64,000 bases of DNA from Paractinoplanes lichenicola (GTDB lineage Bacteria > Actinomycetota > Actinomycetes > Mycobacteriales > Micromonosporaceae), in assembly GCF_016785085.1 (NCBI RefSeq), contig NZ_JAENHO010000017.1:1-64000 (forward strand), read 5' to 3'. A model generated the notes under the pieces. The model saw only the letters and a list, made by a program, of their open reading frames with translations. It was not told where the DNA came from and searched no databases. Position numbers and translations under genes: made by a program. Positions 1 to 10,572 of the stretch are shown piece by piece (the stretch's first letter is position 1; each line of letters opens with the position of its first letter).

Positions 1-144
1 CCGCGGCTGGGGCCGGGACCGCGGCTGGGGCCGGGACCGCGGCTGGGGCCGGGACCGCGGCTGGGGCCGGGACCGCGGCTGGGGCCGGGACCGCGGCTGG
101 GGCCGGGACCGCGGCTGGGGCCGGGACCGCGGCTGGGGCCGGGA
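1..144. repeat. 18-bp tandem repeat, 8 perfect copies
   Basis: Eight identical head-to-tail copies of an 18-base unit (CCGCGGCTGGGGCCGGGA) run from the window edge to 144, so the array probably continues upstream. Eighteen is a multiple of three. In the frame of the downstream ATPase the unit reads Ala-Ala-Gly-Ala-Gly-Thr without a stop. Each unit carries G runs, so quadruplex formation is possible. A related G-rich tract lies near 50.4 kb. Confidence 0.95.
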
Positions 145-557
145 CTCGGGCGAAAGATGAGGCCGAGGCTGTTGTGAGGGCCGGGGCCGACGCCGGAGCT
201 GGAGGCGGGGCTGGGACCAGAGCCAAGGCTGGGGGCGAGAGCGGGGCCGAAGCCGGCGCCAGCACGAAGACAGGGACCGAGGCCAAAGACGGGGGCGTTG
301 CGAGGGCCGGGGCTGACGCCGAAGCCGAGGCCAGGGCCAGTACGAGCGCCGAAGCCGGGGACGTTGCGAGGGGCGGGGGCGCAGGTCGAGCCGGGGAACG
401 GGTCGGGGCCGGCGGGGTAGCGAGCGCGGTTGACGGACACAGCGGAGTCGGCGGTCGAAGGCAGGCTGGGCATTGGCCGGTGGGGCCGAGTGGCGAGGCT
501 GGGCGACGGCTTGTTGGGGCTTCTCGGGTGGTTGCCGAAAGGGCTGCGGGACCGGTC

Positions 558-2954
558 ATGGTGGGGCGGGAGGGGGAGCTCAGTGCTGTGCTCAGCCTGG
601 TTGATCAGGCGGCGAGTGGTGGGCGTCCTCGGCTGGTCACCGTGGCTGGGCCGGCTGGGATCGGGAAGACTCGGCTTGTTCAGGAAGTGATTGCTCGGCG
701 GCCGAAGATGCGCGTTTTGCGCGGGCGGTGCCTTGCCGCGGGGGACGGCATCACCTACTGGGCTCTGGGCGAGATCCTGCGCGAGGCCTGCGGGATCACG
801 CTCGGCGATTCGGGCGAGGTCGCGCAACGGCGGCTGCGCGAGACGCTCACTCCGGCCCTGCCCGATCGGACCGTTTATGCGCTCGCGACGACCGCCGGGA
901 TTCGGTTGCCGGGCAATCCGCTCGACAATGCCGATCCGCGCGACGTCGACGATGAGCTGGGGCGGGCGTGGCCTCGGCTGGCCAGTGCGTTCGCCGTACG
1001 GGAACCGCTTCTTCTGGTCGTCGAGGATCTGCACTGGGCCGGCGCGCCACTGATCGCGATGCTGTCCCGGCTGGTGGCGCGGGCCGAGGGACCGGTCGTC
1101 GTGCTGACCACGGCCCGGCCGGAGTACGAGCATCCGCGGCCGGCCGATGTTGTCTCTTTGCGCGCGCTTACCGACGCCGACGGGCGCGCCCTGCTGGCGG
1201 CCCTGCCGCACCGGACCTCACCGGAGAACCTGGCCCGGATCCTCGCTCGCGCCGACGGCAACCCGTACTTCCTCGGGCAGCTCGCGGCCCATCTGGCCGA
1301 GGGCGGCCGCGGCACCCTGCCCGACACGCTGCATGCCCTGCTGGCGGCCCGGGTGGACGCACTGCCGGCCGCCGAGAAGCAGGTCCTGCAGCGAGCGGCC
1401 GTGATCGGGCGGATCTTCTGGGCCACTCCCCTGCACGCCGGCTCGGAGCATCTCGAGGCGCTGGAGAGTCGCGGCCTGATCCGGGCTCGGCCCGCGTCGG
1501 CTGTGGCGGGTCAGGACGAGTACGCGTTCGAGCATGCGTTGTTGCGCGATGTAGCTTATGCCGGTCTGCCGCGAGCACAGCGGGCGACCGGGCACGCCGA
1601 GGCCGCCGCCTGGCTCGAGGAGGTGTCACGCGAGCGCGTCGGTGAGGTCATCGAACTGATCGCCGTGCACTATGCGGCCGCGGCGGACGGGCCGGAGGCG
1701 GACGACTGGATCCGCGGGAAGGCGTTTCGCTCACTCATCGCCGCCGGGGTGAGCGCCCGTCGTCGGTTTGCGGTGCGGCGGGCGCTCGATTTGCATCGGA
1801 GGGCGATCGGGTACGCGGCCAACCGTGCCGAGCGGGCCGAGGCGATCGAGGCGATGGGCGACGACCACGAGACCGCGTACGCCGGGGACGAGGCGGTCGC
1901 CGCCTGGCGGGAGGCGATCACGGCGCTGCCCAAGGACGACCGGCGTGCGCGTCTGTGTCTGAAGACGGCTCAGATGGTGATCGCGCGGTGGGGTGGGTTC
2001 CGCACGCCGGCCGATCCCGCGCTGGGCGATCGGGTGGTCGACGAGGGGCTGGCCGCGGTGACCGATCCGTCCACGAAGGCGCAGCTGCTCGCTTTGCGCG
2101 CATTGTGCGGTGGTCGCTGGGCGTGGACTGGGCAATCCGACCCTCTTCCGGTGCGCGACCGTCGGCGGGCCGCGACCGATGCGTCCGCGTTGGCCGGCCG
2201 GATCGGGTCGGCGCCGCTGCGGGGGCTGGCGCTGCTCGGCGTGGCCGCTGTCCACTTCCTGGAGGAACGATATGAGGACGCGGTCGAGGCCGTGCTCGAG
2301 GAGGTCGCGCTGGTCGAGCAGGACGGCCGCGATCGCGATCGCGCACTCGGCCACACGATCGCGTGCCTGGTGATCGGGGGTGTCCGCGGCGACTACAAGC
2401 TGGCGCTGGAACACGCGCTCCGGTCATACGAATGGGCCCGTGGACTGTCGCCGCACGACCGTCTGCACGGCACCGCGGTCGTCATGATCTGCCTGGAACA
2501 GCTCGGCCGGTACGACGAGGTCGACCGCTACCTCGACGAGCATCTGCGCCTGCGGCAGGGGCCGGTCGCCGAGATGGCCTGCCCGTACATCCGCAGCGGG
2601 CCGCTGGCCGGGGCGCTCGCCCTGGCCCGGCGCGGCGAGCACAAACGCGCACAAGAGGTGGCCGCGACGGTCACTGCCGACCTCGCCCACCCCGGCAACG
2701 CCGAGGTGCTGCGGTCCCGCCTCGCCCTGGAGTTCGGCGACGTCGCAACCGCCCGCTCACTGGCCGAGCAGTTGATGAGCATGAACCGCCGCCCCGGCCC
2801 GGAGGAGATCCCGCACGAGGCCCTGGCCCTGGTGCAGGCGCTGGCGGCGGCCGGTGACCGTGCGGCGCTGACGGCTTTCCTGCCCCGGGCCCGCGCGGCC
2901 GCGAAGTACCTGGCCATCCTGACGCCCGCCTGCGACCACGCAGAACGGAGCTGA
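558..2954 (+). CDS. AAA/STAND-type ATP-binding regulator with helical-repeat C-terminus
   Basis: The protein opens with the FVGRE-like motif of AAA_16 ATPases (MVGREGEL). Walker A, GPAGIGKT, is at residues 31-38 and a Walker B, VVEDLHW, near 154-160. A long alanine-rich helical region resembling TPR repeats follows. Such modules normally sit in large LuxR or AfsR-type regulators, but no DNA-binding or cyclase domain is seen at the C-terminus. The ATG at 558 (about 798 aa) is chosen because it is where family similarity begins. The frame is open upstream through a Gly/Ala/Glu-rich stretch and the 18-bp repeats to the window edge, so the true protein may be longer and 5'-truncated here. Its trigger and output are unknown. 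Confidence 0.75.
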   Translation: MVGREGELSAVLSLVDQAASGGRPRLVTVAGPAGIGKTRLVQEVIARRPKMRVLRGRCLAAGDGITYWALGEILREACGITLGDSGEVAQRRLRETLTPALPDRTVYALATTAGIRLPGNPLDNADPRDVDDELGRAWPRLASAFAVREPLLLVVEDLHWAGAPLIAMLSRLVARAEGPVVVLTTARPEYEHPRPADVVSLRALTDADGRALLAALPHRTSPENLARILARADGNPYFLGQLAAHLAEGGRGTLPDTLHALLAARVDALPAAEKQVLQRAAVIGRIFWATPLHAGSEHLEALESRGLIRARPASAVAGQDEYAFEHALLRDVAYAGLPRAQRATGHAEAAAWLEEVSRERVGEVIELIAVHYAAAADGPEADDWIRGKAFRSLIAAGVSARRRFAVRRALDLHRRAIGYAANRAERAEAIEAMGDDHETAYAGDEAVAAWREAITALPKDDRRARLCLKTAQMVIARWGGFRTPADPALGDRVVDEGLAAVTDPSTKAQLLALRALCGGRWAWTGQSDPLPVRDRRRAATDASALAGRIGSAPLRGLALLGVAAVHFLEERYEDAVEAVLEEVALVEQDGRDRDRALGHTIACLVIGGVRGDYKLALEHALRSYEWARGLSPHDRLHGTAVVMICLEQLGRYDEVDRYLDEHLRLRQGPVAEMACPYIRSGPLAGALALARRGEHKRAQEVAATVTADLAHPGNAEVLRSRLALEFGDVATARSLAEQLMSMNRRPGPEEIPHEALALVQALAAAGDRAALTAFLPRARAAAKYLAILTPACDHAERS

Positions 2955-3168
2955 CACCCGCGCCGGCCACTCGAATGCGGCGGCTGGCGAAACGGTGGGG
3001 CTGGCGGACAGTGAGCAATGGAGGCAGCGGGGTCGGGCGCGGGGAGCAGCGGGCGGGCGACAAAGCAGCGGGATCGGGCGAACGGCGGGCAGTAGGACAG
3101 CGGGACGGCGGACTGAGGGACTACGGGCTGCGGGACAACGGGCTGCGGATGCGGGGCTGCAGGGCTGC

Positions 3169-3232
3169 GGGGCGGCGGGGCGGCGGGGCGGCGGGGCGGC
3201 GGGGCGGCGGGGCGGCGGGGCGGCGGGGCGGC
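3169..3232. repeat. 8-bp G-rich tandem repeat (GGGGCGGC)x8
   Basis: Eight perfect copies of GGGGCGGC lie between the convergent ATPase and glycerol kinase genes. Degenerate GCGGGac/GGGCTGCGG repeats precede them from about 3040. The plus strand has closely spaced G4 runs and could form quadruplexes. I see no gene in the 2955-3251 gap; the array may act as a transcription barrier or be a slippage product. Confidence 0.9.
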
Positions 3233-3251
3233 GGGGGCTGGCTATCACGGG

Positions 3252-4742
3252 TCAGGCTTGGATCCAGTCGAAGGTGCGGGAGACTGCGCGTTGCCAGTTG
3301 CCGTATTCGGTTTCGCGCTTCTGGGTTTCCATCTTGGGTAGCCATTGGGCCGCTCGGTGCCAGTTGCGGCGAAGGCCTTCCAGGTCCGGCCAGTAACCGA
3401 CGGCCAAGCCTGCGCCATATGCGGCGCCCAACGACACCGTTTCGGCGGCGAGTGGGCGGACCACGGGGACGTCGAGGACGTCGGCGATGAACTGCATGAG
3501 CAGGTTGTCGGCCGTCATTCCGCCGTCTACGCGCAACGTGGAAAGGGCCAGGCCGGAGTCGGCGTTCATGGCGTCGACCACCTCGCGGGTCTGCCAAGCG
3601 CTGGCCTCCAGGACTGCGCGGGCCAGGTGGCCTTTGGTGATGTAGGAGGTCAGGCCGACGATCACGCCGCGGGCCTCGCTGCGCCAGTAGGGGGCGTACA
3701 GGCCGGAGAAGGCGGGCACGATGTAGCACCCGCCGTTGTCCGTGACTGTCCGGGCGAGCGTTTCGATCTCGGGGGCGCTGGCGATCAGTTCGAGCTGGTC
3801 GCGGAACCACTGGACCAGCGAGCCCGTGATCGCGATCGAGCCTTCCAGGGCGTACGCGGCCGGTTCGCCCTTGATCTGATAGGCCACGGTGCTGAGCAGG
3901 CCGTGGGTCGAGCGCACCAGTTCCGCACCGGTGTTGAGCAGCAGGAAGCTGCCCGTCCCGTACGTGCATTTGGCCTCGCCGGGCGCGAAGCACGTCTGGC
4001 CGAACAGGGCCGCCTGCTGATCGCCCAGGGCCGCGCCGATCCGCACGCCGGGGAAGGCCGCGGTGGCCGTGCCGAAGACGCCGATCGACGGGCGCACCTC
4101 GGGCAGCATCGCGCGCGGGATGCCGAAGAACTCGAGCGACTCCGGCGACCAGTCGAGAGTGTGCACATCGAGCAGAAGTGTGCGGCTCGCGTTCGTCACG
4201 TCGGTGACGTGCAGGCCGCCGGTCAGCTTCCAGATCAGCCAGGTCTCCATCGTGCCGAACAGAACTTCGCCCCTTTCCGCGCGTTCGCGCAGTCCGGGAT
4301 GGTGGTCGAGCATCCACCGCACGCGCGGCCCGGAGAAGTACGTGGCCAGCGGCAGGGCGGACCGATGCCGTACGCCGTCGGCGCCGGGAGCGTCGTCGAG
4401 GGCGCCGACCATCGTGTCGGTCCGGGTGTCCTGCCAGACCACGGCGTGCCCGATCGGGTTGCCGGTGACCCGGTCCCAGAGCACCGTGGTCTCCCGCTGG
4501 TTGGCGATGCCGACCGCCGCTACCTGGTCGATCGTGGCCCCGGCCCGGCGCAGCGCCTCGGGCCCGAGCCGTTCCACGTTGCGCCAGATCTCGGCCGCGT
4601 CGTGCTCGACCCAGCCCGGCCGCGGGTAGTACTGCTTGTGTTCCTGCTGGGCCAGGGAGACGAGCTGGCCGCGCCGGTCGAACACGATGCACCTGGTCGA
4701 CGTCGTGCCCTGATCGATGGCGACGACATAGCGCTCGGTCAT
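3252..4742 (-). CDS. glpK: glycerol kinase (first copy)
   Basis: This 496-aa FGGY-family kinase phosphorylates glycerol to glycerol-3-phosphate with ATP in the cytoplasm. The N-terminus has the phosphate-binding DQGTTSTR. Further in are YPRPGWVEHD, the NQRETT segment, and the C-terminal actin-fold motif with DGGMTANN. The length is normal for GlpK. It lies downstream of, and in the same direction as, the IclR regulator, separated by 63 bases. A second glycerol kinase lies 1.8 kb away in the glpF-glpK-glpD operon, so this copy may be an isozyme or act on a different polyol. Confidence 0.95.
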   Translation of the reverse strand: MTERYVVAIDQGTTSTRCIVFDRRGQLVSLAQQEHKQYYPRPGWVEHDAAEIWRNVERLGPEALRRAGATIDQVAAVGIANQRETTVLWDRVTGNPIGHAVVWQDTRTDTMVGALDDAPGADGVRHRSALPLATYFSGPRVRWMLDHHPGLRERAERGEVLFGTMETWLIWKLTGGLHVTDVTNASRTLLLDVHTLDWSPESLEFFGIPRAMLPEVRPSIGVFGTATAAFPGVRIGAALGDQQAALFGQTCFAPGEAKCTYGTGSFLLLNTGAELVRSTHGLLSTVAYQIKGEPAAYALEGSIAITGSLVQWFRDQLELIASAPEIETLARTVTDNGGCYIVPAFSGLYAPYWRSEARGVIVGLTSYITKGHLARAVLEASAWQTREVVDAMNADSGLALSTLRVDGGMTADNLLMQFIADVLDVPVVRPLAAETVSLGAAYGAGLAVGYWPDLEGLRRNWHRAAQWLPKMETQKRETEYGNWQRAVSRTFDWIQA

Positions 4743-4805
4743 GGTTCCCCCAGGTCGTTCGATGTCGGGCGGCTGCGCAAGAAGGCGGCGCGGGCGTTAA
4801 GAAGG

Positions 4806-5558
4806 TCAGCGTCGGGCGGCCCCGAGATCACGGGACACCGCACGGGCGGCGTCGCGAACGTTGGCCACCAGCGGCGGCCGTGGCCGATAACGGCTGTCGC
4901 AGATCCGCTCGACGTGGCCGGAGATGCCGATGGCGCCGACCACCAGCCCCCCGTACGCCCGGATCGGCGCGGCGATCGACGCCTCGCCGGGCGTGTGCTC
5001 CTCGATGTCCGCGCTCCAGCCGGCCTCCCGCACGTCGCGCAGCGCCCCGGCCAGGTCGCGGTGGTTGACGAGCGTACGGCTGGTGAAACGGTCGAGGCGG
5101 TTCGGCACGGACGCCCCGTACGCGAGCAGCGCCTTGCCCAAGGCCGTCGCGTGGATCGGCAGCAGGCTGCCCACGTCGAGGGTCTGAAAGGTGTCGTCGG
5201 GCCGGAAGACGTGATGGACGACCAGCACCTGTCCGTCCAGGACGGTGCCGATCCGGACGGCTTCCCCGCTGCGCGCGGCCAGCGGGTCGGCCCAGTTGAT
5301 CGAGCGCGAGCGCAGCTCGTTGACGTCGAGATAGCCGGTGCCCAGCCGCAGCATGGCCGCCCCGAGCTGGTAGTGCCCGGATGCGCGATCCTGCTCGACG
5401 AAGCCCACTTTGCGCAGTGTCTGCAGGATGCCGTGGACGGTGCCCTTGGCCAGGTCGAGCGAGCGGGAGATCTGGGCCAGGGACAGCCGGCCGGTGCCTC
5501 CCGCGAGCAACCGCAGGACGGCCGCGGCGCGCTCGATGGACTGCACTGTTCCCGGCAC
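4806..5558 (-). CDS. IclR-family regulator, GylR-like
   Basis: This 250-aa protein has an N-terminal winged helix (about residues 5-65, with SRSLDLAKGTVHGILQTLRKVGFV) and a C-terminal IclR effector domain. Its position between glycerol kinase and glpF matches GylR, the glycerol-operon repressor of Streptomyces, so glycerol-3-phosphate or glycerol is the likely ligand (inference from context). It starts at GTG 5558 with no Shine-Dalgarno. A TATGGT box ends 6 bases upstream, which suggests a leaderless message. A perfect palindrome at 5603-5617 lies between it and glpF and is the obvious operator. Confidence 0.9.
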   Translation of the reverse strand: MPGTVQSIERAAAVLRLLAGGTGRLSLAQISRSLDLAKGTVHGILQTLRKVGFVEQDRASGHYQLGAAMLRLGTGYLDVNELRSRSINWADPLAARSGEAVRIGTVLDGQVLVVHHVFRPDDTFQTLDVGSLLPIHATALGKALLAYGASVPNRLDRFTSRTLVNHRDLAGALRDVREAGWSADIEEHTPGEASIAAPIRAYGGLVVGAIGISGHVERICDSRYRPRPPLVANVRDAARAVSRDLGAARR

Positions 5559-5564
5559 GTAACG

Positions 5565-5570
5565 ACCATA
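5565..5570 (-). promoter_or_regulatory. -10 box TATGGT for the IclR gene (leaderless)
   Basis: TATGGT on the minus strand ends exactly 6 bases before the GTG at 5558. This is the TANNNT spacing that puts transcription start at the first base of the start codon. It supports GTG 5558 as the start. Confidence 0.5.
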
Positions 5571-5602
5571 TGACGATCAGTAGCGATGCCCCGAGACCAC
5601 CG

Positions 5603-5617
5603 TTCGACATTGTCGAA
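5603..5617. promoter_or_regulatory. candidate IclR/GylR operator, perfect palindrome
   Basis: TTCGACA-T-TGTCGAA is a perfect 15-base palindrome with 7-base arms around one central base. It lies between the divergent IclR gene and glpF. A partial copy, TTCATTGTCC, follows at 5623-5632 and overlaps the putative glpF -35 element. Binding there would repress the glp operon and possibly the regulator itself. Confidence 0.6.
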
Positions 5618-5626
5618 TGGCGTTCA

Positions 5627-5655
5627 TTGTCCGTGCTGGTCTGGCTACCTAGCGT
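5627..5655 (+). promoter_or_regulatory. candidate glpF-glpK-glpD promoter
   Basis: TTGTCC (5627-5632) and TAGCGT (5650-5655) are separated by 17 bases and lie about 30 bases before the glpF start. The -35 element overlaps the half-site next to the 5603-5617 palindrome, which fits repression by the IclR protein. Confidence 0.4.
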
Positions 5656-5684
5656 CCTGAAGGTCACAACCCTCGGGAGGGCAC

Positions 5685-6522
5685 ATGGCAGCACGATTGA
5701 AGATCCCGGGAGGACTCTTCGCAGAACTGGCCGCGGAGTTCGCCGGGACCATGATCCTCATCCTGTTCGGTGTCGGCGTCGTGGCCCAGGTGGCCGGCGG
5801 CGGCATCGGCGATCACGACAGCATCGCCTGGGCGTGGGGCCTGGGCGTGGTGCTCGGTGTGTACGTGGCCGGGCGCATCAGCGGGGCGCACCTCAACCCC
5901 GCGGTCACCGTCGCGCTGGCGGTCTTCAAAGGCTTCGAGTGGCGCAAGGTGCTTCCGTACAGCATCGCGCAGTTCCTGGGTGCGTTCGTCGCGGCGCTGC
6001 TCGTCCGGTGGAACTACACCGAGGTGCTGCACGCCGCCGACCCGAATCTGACGATCAAGACGCAGGGCGTCTTCTCGACGCTGCCCGGCAACGGGGCGCT
6101 GCCGGTCGGCGAGTGGGGCGCGTTCCGCGACCAGATCATCGGCACCGCGATCCTGTTGTTCCTGATCCTGGCGGTCACCGACGCGCTCGGCACTCCCCCG
6201 CAGGCCAACATGGCGCCGTTCATCATCGGCCTGATCGTGGTGGCCATCGGCATGGCCTGGGGCACCAACGCCGGCTACGCGATCAACCCGGCCCGCGACT
6301 TCGGCCCGCGACTCGCCAGCTTCCTGACCGGCTATGGCGGGGCAATGCGCGACCAGACGGGGTATCTCTATTTCTGGATCCCGATCGTGGCGCCCATCAT
6401 CGGTGGTGTGCTCGGCGCCGGCCTCTATCAGGGGCTGATCGGCCGATTCCTGCCCAAGCTCGGCGCACCGGAGCCGGGACGGCTGCCCGAGCAGGAGACC
6501 CGAGAGAGCGTGGAGGCACGTA

Positions 6523-6530
<8 letters not shown>
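5685..6530 (+). CDS. glpF: glycerol facilitator (aquaglyceroporin)
   Basis: This 281-aa MIP-family channel conducts glycerol across the membrane by facilitated diffusion. Both selectivity motifs are present: NPA at residues 71-73 (AHLNPAVT) and NPA at 201-203 followed by Arg-Asp (INPARDFGPR). The Asp after the second NPA is typical of glycerol-conducting GlpF rather than water channels. About six membrane segments are visible. A GGGAGG ribosome site precedes ATG 5685. The gene ends inside the next one (8-base overlap with glpK), so uptake and phosphorylation are co-translated. Confidence 0.95.
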
Positions 6531-8040
<1,510 letters not shown>

Positions 8041-8044
8041 GCTG

Positions 8045-9739
8045 ATGACTGCACTTTCTCCGCAGTATCGGGACTCGGCGCTGGCCGCGCTGGCCGGCGC
8101 CGAGCTCGACGTCCTGGTGGTGGGCGGTGGAGTGGTGGGCTCCGGGGCGGCGCTGGACGCCGTCACCCGGGGCCTGTCCACCGGCCTGGTCGAGGCGCGC
8201 GATCTCGCGTCCGGCACGTCGAGCCGCTCGAGCAAGCTGCTGCACGGCGGCCTGCGCTACCTCGAGATGCTCGACTTCGGCCTCGTGCGGGAGGCGCTGC
8301 ACGAGCGCGACCTGAGCCTGACGCGCCTGGCGCCGCACCTCGCGCGGCCCGTGCGGTTCCTCTATCCGCTCAAGCATCGCGCCTGGGAACGCGCATATAC
8401 GGCCACCGGCATCACGCTCTACGACACGCTGGCGCTGGGCGGCGGCATGCCGCGGCACCGGCACCTCACTCGTACGGGGGCACTGCGGGTCTGCCCGGCA
8501 TTGCGCAAAGATGCTCTGGTCGGCGCGTTGCAGTATTACGACGCGCAGGTGGACGACGCCCGGCACACCATGTTCCTGGCCCGCACGGCCGCCGCGTACG
8601 GCGCGCACGTCGCCTCGCGCACCGAAGTTGTCGGTTTCCTGCGCGAAGGTGAGCGAGTCACCGGCGTCCGGGTCAAAGACCTCGAGGTCGACCGTACGTT
8701 CGAGGTGCGCGCGCAACAGGTGATCAACGCGACCGGCGTGTGGACCGACGACACGCAGGCGCTGGTCGGTGAGCGGGGTCAGTTCCACGTACGCGCGTCG
8801 AAGGGCATCCACCTCGTCGTGCCGCGCGATCGTATTCAGTCGTCGACCGGGCTCATCCTGCGCACCGAGAAGAGCGTGCTGTTCGTGATCCCGTGGGGCC
8901 GCCACTGGATCGTCGGGACGACCGACACCGATTGGTCGCTCGACAAGGCGCACCCGGCAGCGTCCAGTACGGACATCGACTACTTGCTCGAACATGTCAA
9001 CTCCGTGCTCTCGACGCCGCTTTCGCGCACAGACGTGCAAGGTGTGTACGCGGGACTGCGTCCGTTGCTGTCGGGCGAGTCGGAGGCGACATCGCAGTTG
9101 TCGCGCGAGCACATGGTCGGCAGTCCCGTGCCGGGGCTGGTCGTGGTAGCGGGCGGCAAGTACACGACGTACCGGGTGATGGCCAAGGACGCGGTGGACG
9201 CTTGTGTGCACGGTCTTGGCCGTTCGGTGCCGCCGTCGTGCACGGACAGGGTGCCGCTGGTCGGCGCGGAGGGCTACCCGGCGTTGTGGAACCAGCGGCG
9301 AGTGCTCGCTTCCCGCTCGGGTCTGCACGTGGCGCGCGTCGAGCACCTGCTCGGCCGGTACGGGTCGCTCGTGCACGAGGTGCTCGGACTGATCGAGGCG
9401 GACAAGTCGCTCGGGCAGGCGCTCACCGGCGCGGACGACTATCTGCGGGCCGAGATCGTCTATGCGGCCGGCCACGAGGGCGCCCGGCACCTGGAGGACG
9501 TGCTGACCCGGCGTACGCGGATCTCGATCGAGACCTTCGACCGGGGAACCGTCTGCGCGCAGGAAACGGCCGACTTGATGGCCGGGGTGCTCGGATGGAC
9601 GGCCGAGCAGACCGCCCGGGAGGTGGAGAACTACCGCGTACGCGTGGAGGCCGAACGTGAGTCGCAGGAGCAGCCCGACGACGAGACCGCCGACGCGACC
9701 CGGCTCGGCGCCCCCGATGTCGTGCCCGTCTCCGACTGA
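8045..9739 (+). CDS. glpD: FAD-dependent glycerol-3-phosphate dehydrogenase
   Basis: This 564-aa membrane-associated flavoprotein oxidises glycerol-3-phosphate to dihydroxyacetone phosphate and passes electrons to the quinone pool. The N-terminal Rossmann motif VVGGGVVGSGAALDA binds FAD. It is followed by SRSSKLLHGGLRYLE, the GlpD signature around the flavin. The C-terminal GlpD helical domain is present. I chose ATG 8045 because the FAD motif then lies at the usual distance; the frame is open further upstream but only over the end of glpK. The order glpF-glpK-glpD equals gylCAB of Streptomyces. Confidence 0.94.
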   Translation: MTALSPQYRDSALAALAGAELDVLVVGGGVVGSGAALDAVTRGLSTGLVEARDLASGTSSRSSKLLHGGLRYLEMLDFGLVREALHERDLSLTRLAPHLARPVRFLYPLKHRAWERAYTATGITLYDTLALGGGMPRHRHLTRTGALRVCPALRKDALVGALQYYDAQVDDARHTMFLARTAAAYGAHVASRTEVVGFLREGERVTGVRVKDLEVDRTFEVRAQQVINATGVWTDDTQALVGERGQFHVRASKGIHLVVPRDRIQSSTGLILRTEKSVLFVIPWGRHWIVGTTDTDWSLDKAHPAASSTDIDYLLEHVNSVLSTPLSRTDVQGVYAGLRPLLSGESEATSQLSREHMVGSPVPGLVVVAGGKYTTYRVMAKDAVDACVHGLGRSVPPSCTDRVPLVGAEGYPALWNQRRVLASRSGLHVARVEHLLGRYGSLVHEVLGLIEADKSLGQALTGADDYLRAEIVYAAGHEGARHLEDVLTRRTRISIETFDRGTVCAQETADLMAGVLGWTAEQTAREVENYRVRVEAERESQEQPDDETADATRLGAPDVVPVSD

Positions 9740-9799
9740 GAAACGGACGCCGGGCGGTCAACCAATCCGCTACCTAACGTCACCAGGAGAGCACTACAT

Positions 9800-9822
9800 G
9801 TGATCGGGCGGCGACCGATCAC
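9800..9822. promoter_or_regulatory. inverted repeat downstream of glpD
   Basis: GTGATCGG and CCGATCAC form 8-base arms around a 7-base loop, about 60 bases after glpD and 40 bases before the next gene. There is no T-run, so it is either a weak terminator for the glp operon or an operator for the downstream secreted-protein gene. Confidence 0.4.
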
Positions 9823-9860
9823 TGGGGGCACCTCAACCGAGTCAGCCCCAAGGAGTTTCG

Positions 9861-10517
9861 ATGCGCCTCCGTCACCGTGCCGCCGTCATCACCGCCGTCG
9901 CCGGCGTCGCCCTCGCCGCCGCGTCGCCGGCCCTGGCCGCGACCGCCAGCGTCGGCACCGGCACCGGCACCGGCACCGGGGCGAACGTGAACGTCAACGT
10001 GGGCGCGAACGTTCCGGCGCCGTTCGCCGGCGCGGGCTCGGTCGTGTCGGCCGGCGCCGGCAAGGTCACGGTCAAGCTGGTCACGCTCGACGGCAAGGGC
10101 GGCACGGCGACGTACCCGGTCGCCGAGAAGGCCGTCATCCTGCTCGACGGGCGTACGGTCGCGCTGTCCGCCCTGCCCGCCGGCGCACGCATCGTCGTGG
10201 TCGGCACGGTCACCGGTGGCACCACGTACTCGGCGAAGTCGCTGACCGCGCTCTCGCGCTGGCAGCTCAACCTCAACGGCACGGTTTCGGCCGTGGACGC
10301 CGCCAAGGGCACCGTCACCGTCAACACCGGCACCCCGGCCGCCGCCGTCAAGCTGAACGTCGACCCGAAGGCGAACATCGAGCTCAACGGGGTCAAGGTC
10401 GGCCTGTCCAACCTGCCGGTGGGCGCCACGGTCAACCTGAACGGTACGGAGACGACCGCCGGGGCCACGGTCGCCGGCATCGACGCCAAGCTCGGCACCG
10501 CCCGCCCCCGCGCCTGA
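9861..10517 (+). CDS. secreted protein of unknown function
   Basis: This 218-aa protein has a clear signal peptide (positively charged start, hydrophobic core, SPALAA cleavage region near residue 27). A short Gly-Thr repeat and NVNVNVG stretch follow, then about 150 residues of beta-rich sequence with repeated valine/glycine strands (for example VVVGTVTGGTTYSAKS). It resembles secreted DUF5666-like beta-barrel proteins, but I am not certain of the family. AAGGAG precedes ATG 9861. It stands alone between the glp operon and a convergent oxidoreductase, with a hairpin after its stop. Confidence 0.75.
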   Translation: MRLRHRAAVITAVAGVALAAASPALAATASVGTGTGTGTGANVNVNVGANVPAPFAGAGSVVSAGAGKVTVKLVTLDGKGGTATYPVAEKAVILLDGRTVALSALPAGARIVVVGTVTGGTTYSAKSLTALSRWQLNLNGTVSAVDAAKGTVTVNTGTPAAAVKLNVDPKANIELNGVKVGLSNLPVGATVNLNGTETTAGATVAGIDAKLGTARPRA

Positions 10518-10528
10518 CGGGCCGCACA

Positions 10529-10553
10529 GCCGGCGCCGAACCCCGGCGCCGGC
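10529..10553. terminator. hairpin between convergent genes
   Basis: GCCGGCGCCG and CGGCGCCGGC form a perfect 10-bp stem with an AACCC loop. It sits between the stop at 10517 (plus) and the stop at 10573 (minus). There is no U-tract, as is common in actinomycetes, and it could serve both strands. Confidence 0.6.
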
Positions 10554-10572
10554 AGCACCCCGCCCAGGGGCG

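Noticed and set aside
1..144. Could the 18-bp array be a CRISPR?
   Set aside because: The units are directly adjacent with no spacers, and there are no cas genes in the window.
3345..5573. 742-codon plus-strand frame opposite glycerol kinase and IclR
   Set aside because: Antisense shadow of two clear genes.
9798..9803. Start-stop element ATGTGA behind an AGGAG-like site
   Set aside because: It lies in an otherwise ordinary 5' region. An ATG directly followed by TGA can arise by chance, and no conserved leader can be argued from one sequence.
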